Below, in pieces: positions 62,396 to 64,000 of a stretch of DNA of 64,000 nucleotides (the stretch's first letter is position 1; every line of letters begins with the position of its first letter). Origin of the DNA: Aquimarina megaterium XH134. Lineage in GTDB: Bacteria; Bacteroidota; Bacteroidia; Flavobacteriales; Flavobacteriaceae. The notes beneath the pieces are model-generated. The model worked only from the letters and a program-made list of their open reading frames with translations. It ran no database searches and was not told where the DNA came from. Where the stretch lies: the NCBI RefSeq assembly GCF_000520975.1, contig NZ_JACB01000001.1, positions 485,978 through 549,977 of the forward strand, written 5' to 3'. Position numbers and translations under genes: made by a program.

Positions 62396-63799
62396 ATGAA
62401 AACATTTTTAAAAAACCTAATAGTAGTAATAGCATTATTAGCTATTTCGAAAATACAAGCGCAAACATTCTGTTTTACCCCATCAGAAAGTTTTAATCAA
62501 GACACATACGCATCTGCTTTAAGAAGTGCGGCAGTTGCAGATTCTTATTGCTTACGCATCTACGTTCATGTCATTAGAAGAAGTAATGGTACTGGAGGCC
62601 AAAGTGTTGCTCAAACCAATCAGGCAATTGATATCTTAAATCAGGATTTTAACCCTCATGGGGTTTCATTTGATTGGGACAATGTTATTAATTATATAGA
62701 TAATGATAGCTATTATAGTAATCCAACTACAACTATTTATACCGTAAACAATCATTCTGATGGTATCGATGTATATATATTTGATGATGCTTCTAGTGCT
62801 GGTGGTAGAGCAAATGGTGTTGGAGAATCTTCAGAATTCTGGGTATCCGGAAGTTATTGGAAAGCTCCTTTTGGATCATTAGTAAGATCTAGTGTTATCT
62901 CGCATGAGATGGGGCATGTATTGTTTTTATGGCATACTCATCATGGGACTGTGAATGAAGGAGGAAGTGATACCGGACAATGTGCCGAATTGGTAAACGG
63001 ATCTAACAGTACAACGTGTGGAGATTATGTAGCTGATACTCCTGCAGATCCTCATCTTAGATTTAATGTAAACCATCCCGCTTGTACCTGGACTTCTAGT
63101 GGTACTGACGCCAATGGGGACAGTTATAATCCTGATGAGCGAATCATTATGGCTTATACGCATCCTGATTGTATGAGTCTTTTTACTGCAGGTCAAGGAC
63201 AACGTATGCGTAATGCAATTGCAACATTAACCCATCTTAAAAATGCTGTCGTAAATTGTGGTAATAGTTGTCCAGAAAATTTAACAGTTACTCAAAACGT
63301 CCCATCTGGAGCTACAGATATTCAAAAAGCAACAAATACTTTGACCGCTACCAATACAATTGCCAATGGAGCAACTGCAACATATACTGGTGGTCAAAAA
63401 TTAGTGCTTAAATCTGGTTTCAGAGCTCAAAACGGATCTCATTTTACTGCAAAAATAGAAGATTGTAATGTTAGTAGAACAGAAATAGCAACACTTCCTG
63501 AAAAAGAAGTAGTTCTGGAGAATACTCAAATTTCTTCTGCTATAGGAAACAAAACTTTATTTAAGTTGCATCCTAATCCGGCAGATAGAACATTTACTAT
63601 TTCATTAAATGGTGTGCTACCAAAGGAAGGGGTTTCTATTAAAGTTTTTAATACAATGGGTGTATTACAAGTACGCAAAAAAGTACTGTCAAAAAATTCA
63701 GAAATTAATATAGATTCATTACCAGAAGGGCTTTATTATGTTATTATTGATGACAATCAAGGTAAAAAATATTCTAAAAAATTACTGATCAAACGATAA
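62396..63799 (+). CDS. Secreted M43-type metalloprotease with type IX sorting domain
   Basis: 467 aa, signal peptide to about IQAQ (23). Zinc motif HEMGHVLFLWH (170-180) and a Met-turn IIMAYTHPDC. M43 pappalysins usually have HExxHxxGxxH; the Gly is Phe177 here. After the catalytic domain comes a 3-coathanger-like segment (ATYTGGQKLVLKSGFRAQNG) and a C-terminal type A type IX sorting domain (FKLHPNPADRTFTISL ... GKKYSKKLLIKR). The stop-to-start gap of 1 base couples it to the fibre-like genes, so it may process or be displayed with them. Confidence 0.85.
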   Translation: MKTFLKNLIVVIALLAISKIQAQTFCFTPSESFNQDTYASALRSAAVADSYCLRIYVHVIRRSNGTGGQSVAQTNQAIDILNQDFNPHGVSFDWDNVINYIDNDSYYSNPTTTIYTVNNHSDGIDVYIFDDASSAGGRANGVGESSEFWVSGSYWKAPFGSLVRSSVISHEMGHVLFLWHTHHGTVNEGGSDTGQCAELVNGSNSTTCGDYVADTPADPHLRFNVNHPACTWTSSGTDANGDSYNPDERIIMAYTHPDCMSLFTAGQGQRMRNAIATLTHLKNAVVNCGNSCPENLTVTQNVPSGATDIQKATNTLTATNTIANGATATYTGGQKLVLKSGFRAQNGSHFTAKIEDCNVSRTEIATLPEKEVVLENTQISSAIGNKTLFKLHPNPADRTFTISLNGVLPKEGVSIKVFNTMGVLQVRKKVLSKNSEINIDSLPEGLYYVIIDDNQGKKYSKKLLIKR

Positions 63800-63824
63800 C
63801 TAATTTATTTTATTTCTACATAAA

Positions 63825-63861
63825 AAAGCGGGTGTGCAGTATATAACTGACGCCCGCTTTA
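63825..63861. terminator. Bidirectional terminator
   Basis: AAAGCGGGTGT (63825-63835) pairs with ACGCCCGCTTT (63850-63860) with one G:U and a 14-base loop, between convergent genes; an A run precedes it. Confidence 0.7.
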
Positions 63862-63891
63862 TGTTTCCCATTTACAATCAGGTTTATTAGG

Positions 63892-64000
63892 TTATTTCTT
63901 TACAATGGTATGTATTTCTGAAGTTCCTTTGGATGTTATTTTCACGAAATAGTTTCCTTTTTCAGTTATTGTTCCTCCAAAAGGAAGTACTCCAGGGTTT
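63892..64000 (-). CDS. Partial gene: C-terminus of a secreted protein
   Basis: The last 36 codons of a minus-strand gene cut by the window edge, ending ..GTITEKGNYFVKITSKGTSEIHTIVKK. The G.YFVKI.SKG....T.IVKK pattern is a type IX secretion sorting-domain end. The stop codon is TAA at 63892-63894. Nothing else can be said of the protein. Confidence 0.65.
   Translation of the reverse strand, partial: NPGVLPFGGTITEKGNYFVKITSKGTSEIHTIVKK

Overview
The window is AT-rich chromosomal DNA from a member of the Bacteroidota, almost certainly a marine Flavobacteriaceae. An Aquimarina-like genus is possible, but I cannot prove the genus. The support is as follows: Bacteroidota-type promoters (TTTG, 19-21 bases, TAnnTTTG); a mevalonate-route isoprenoid cluster; DnaE with a fused N-terminal exonuclease; S16-RimM-TrmN6 gene order; BlaI/M56 pairs; secreted proteins with type IX sorting tails; and many small flavobacterial lipoproteins. 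I see no transposase, prophage, CRISPR array or rRNA. One tRNA (Asp) is present.

Layout. 1-11 kb: housekeeping genes (alpha/beta hydrolase, RsuA/RluB-type pseudouridine synthase, nitrilase), then UbiA prenyltransferase, mevalonate kinase-like protein and mvaD, TspO, TetR, a BaiN-like flavoprotein and a glycerophosphodiesterase. 11-24 kb: ECF sigma factor with a membrane partner, small HTH protein, glutaryl-CoA dehydrogenase, trmN6-rimM-rpsP operon and dnaE. 24-28 kb: trxA, DUF58, and tRNA-Asp followed by a duplicated GIY-YIG unit. 28-42 kb: first BlaI/M56 pair, ruvC, hemW (with no standard start codon), a run of small conserved genes, a membrane MutS-like ATPase, a PLP enzyme, and a TetR-OsmC-cupin operon. 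42-51 kb: a SyrB2-like non-heme iron enzyme beside a complete trans-4-hydroxy-L-proline catabolic cluster. 51-56 kb: a RiPP-like peptide gene, a membrane TPR-AraC regulator and a secreted LRR protein that share a promoter-region motif. 56-64 kb: DUF4407, second BlaI/M56 pair, three paralogous secreted fibre-like proteins and a secreted M43-type metalloprotease.

How genes work together. The hydroxyproline genes form one route: epimerase, D-hydroxyproline dehydrogenase, pyrroline-hydroxycarboxylate deaminase, and alpha-ketoglutarate semialdehyde dehydrogenase to 2-oxoglutarate. A divergent AraC regulator and a lipoprotein peptidase that could supply the imino acid from peptides flank these. The two BlaI/M56 pairs have different operators, so they look insulated from each other.

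The most unusual items are: (1) an orphan GG-leader peptide next to a TPR-AraC membrane regulator, with a 16-base motif repeated exactly at the peptide gene and at the LRR promoter; (2) a SyrB2-like enzyme whose metal-binding motif reads His-Gln-Thr instead of His-x-Asp; (3) a roughly 445-base tRNA-linked GIY-YIG unit present in one intact and one collapsed copy; (4) hemW with only non-ATG starts available; (5) a pseudouridine synthase with Glu where the catalytic Asp belongs.
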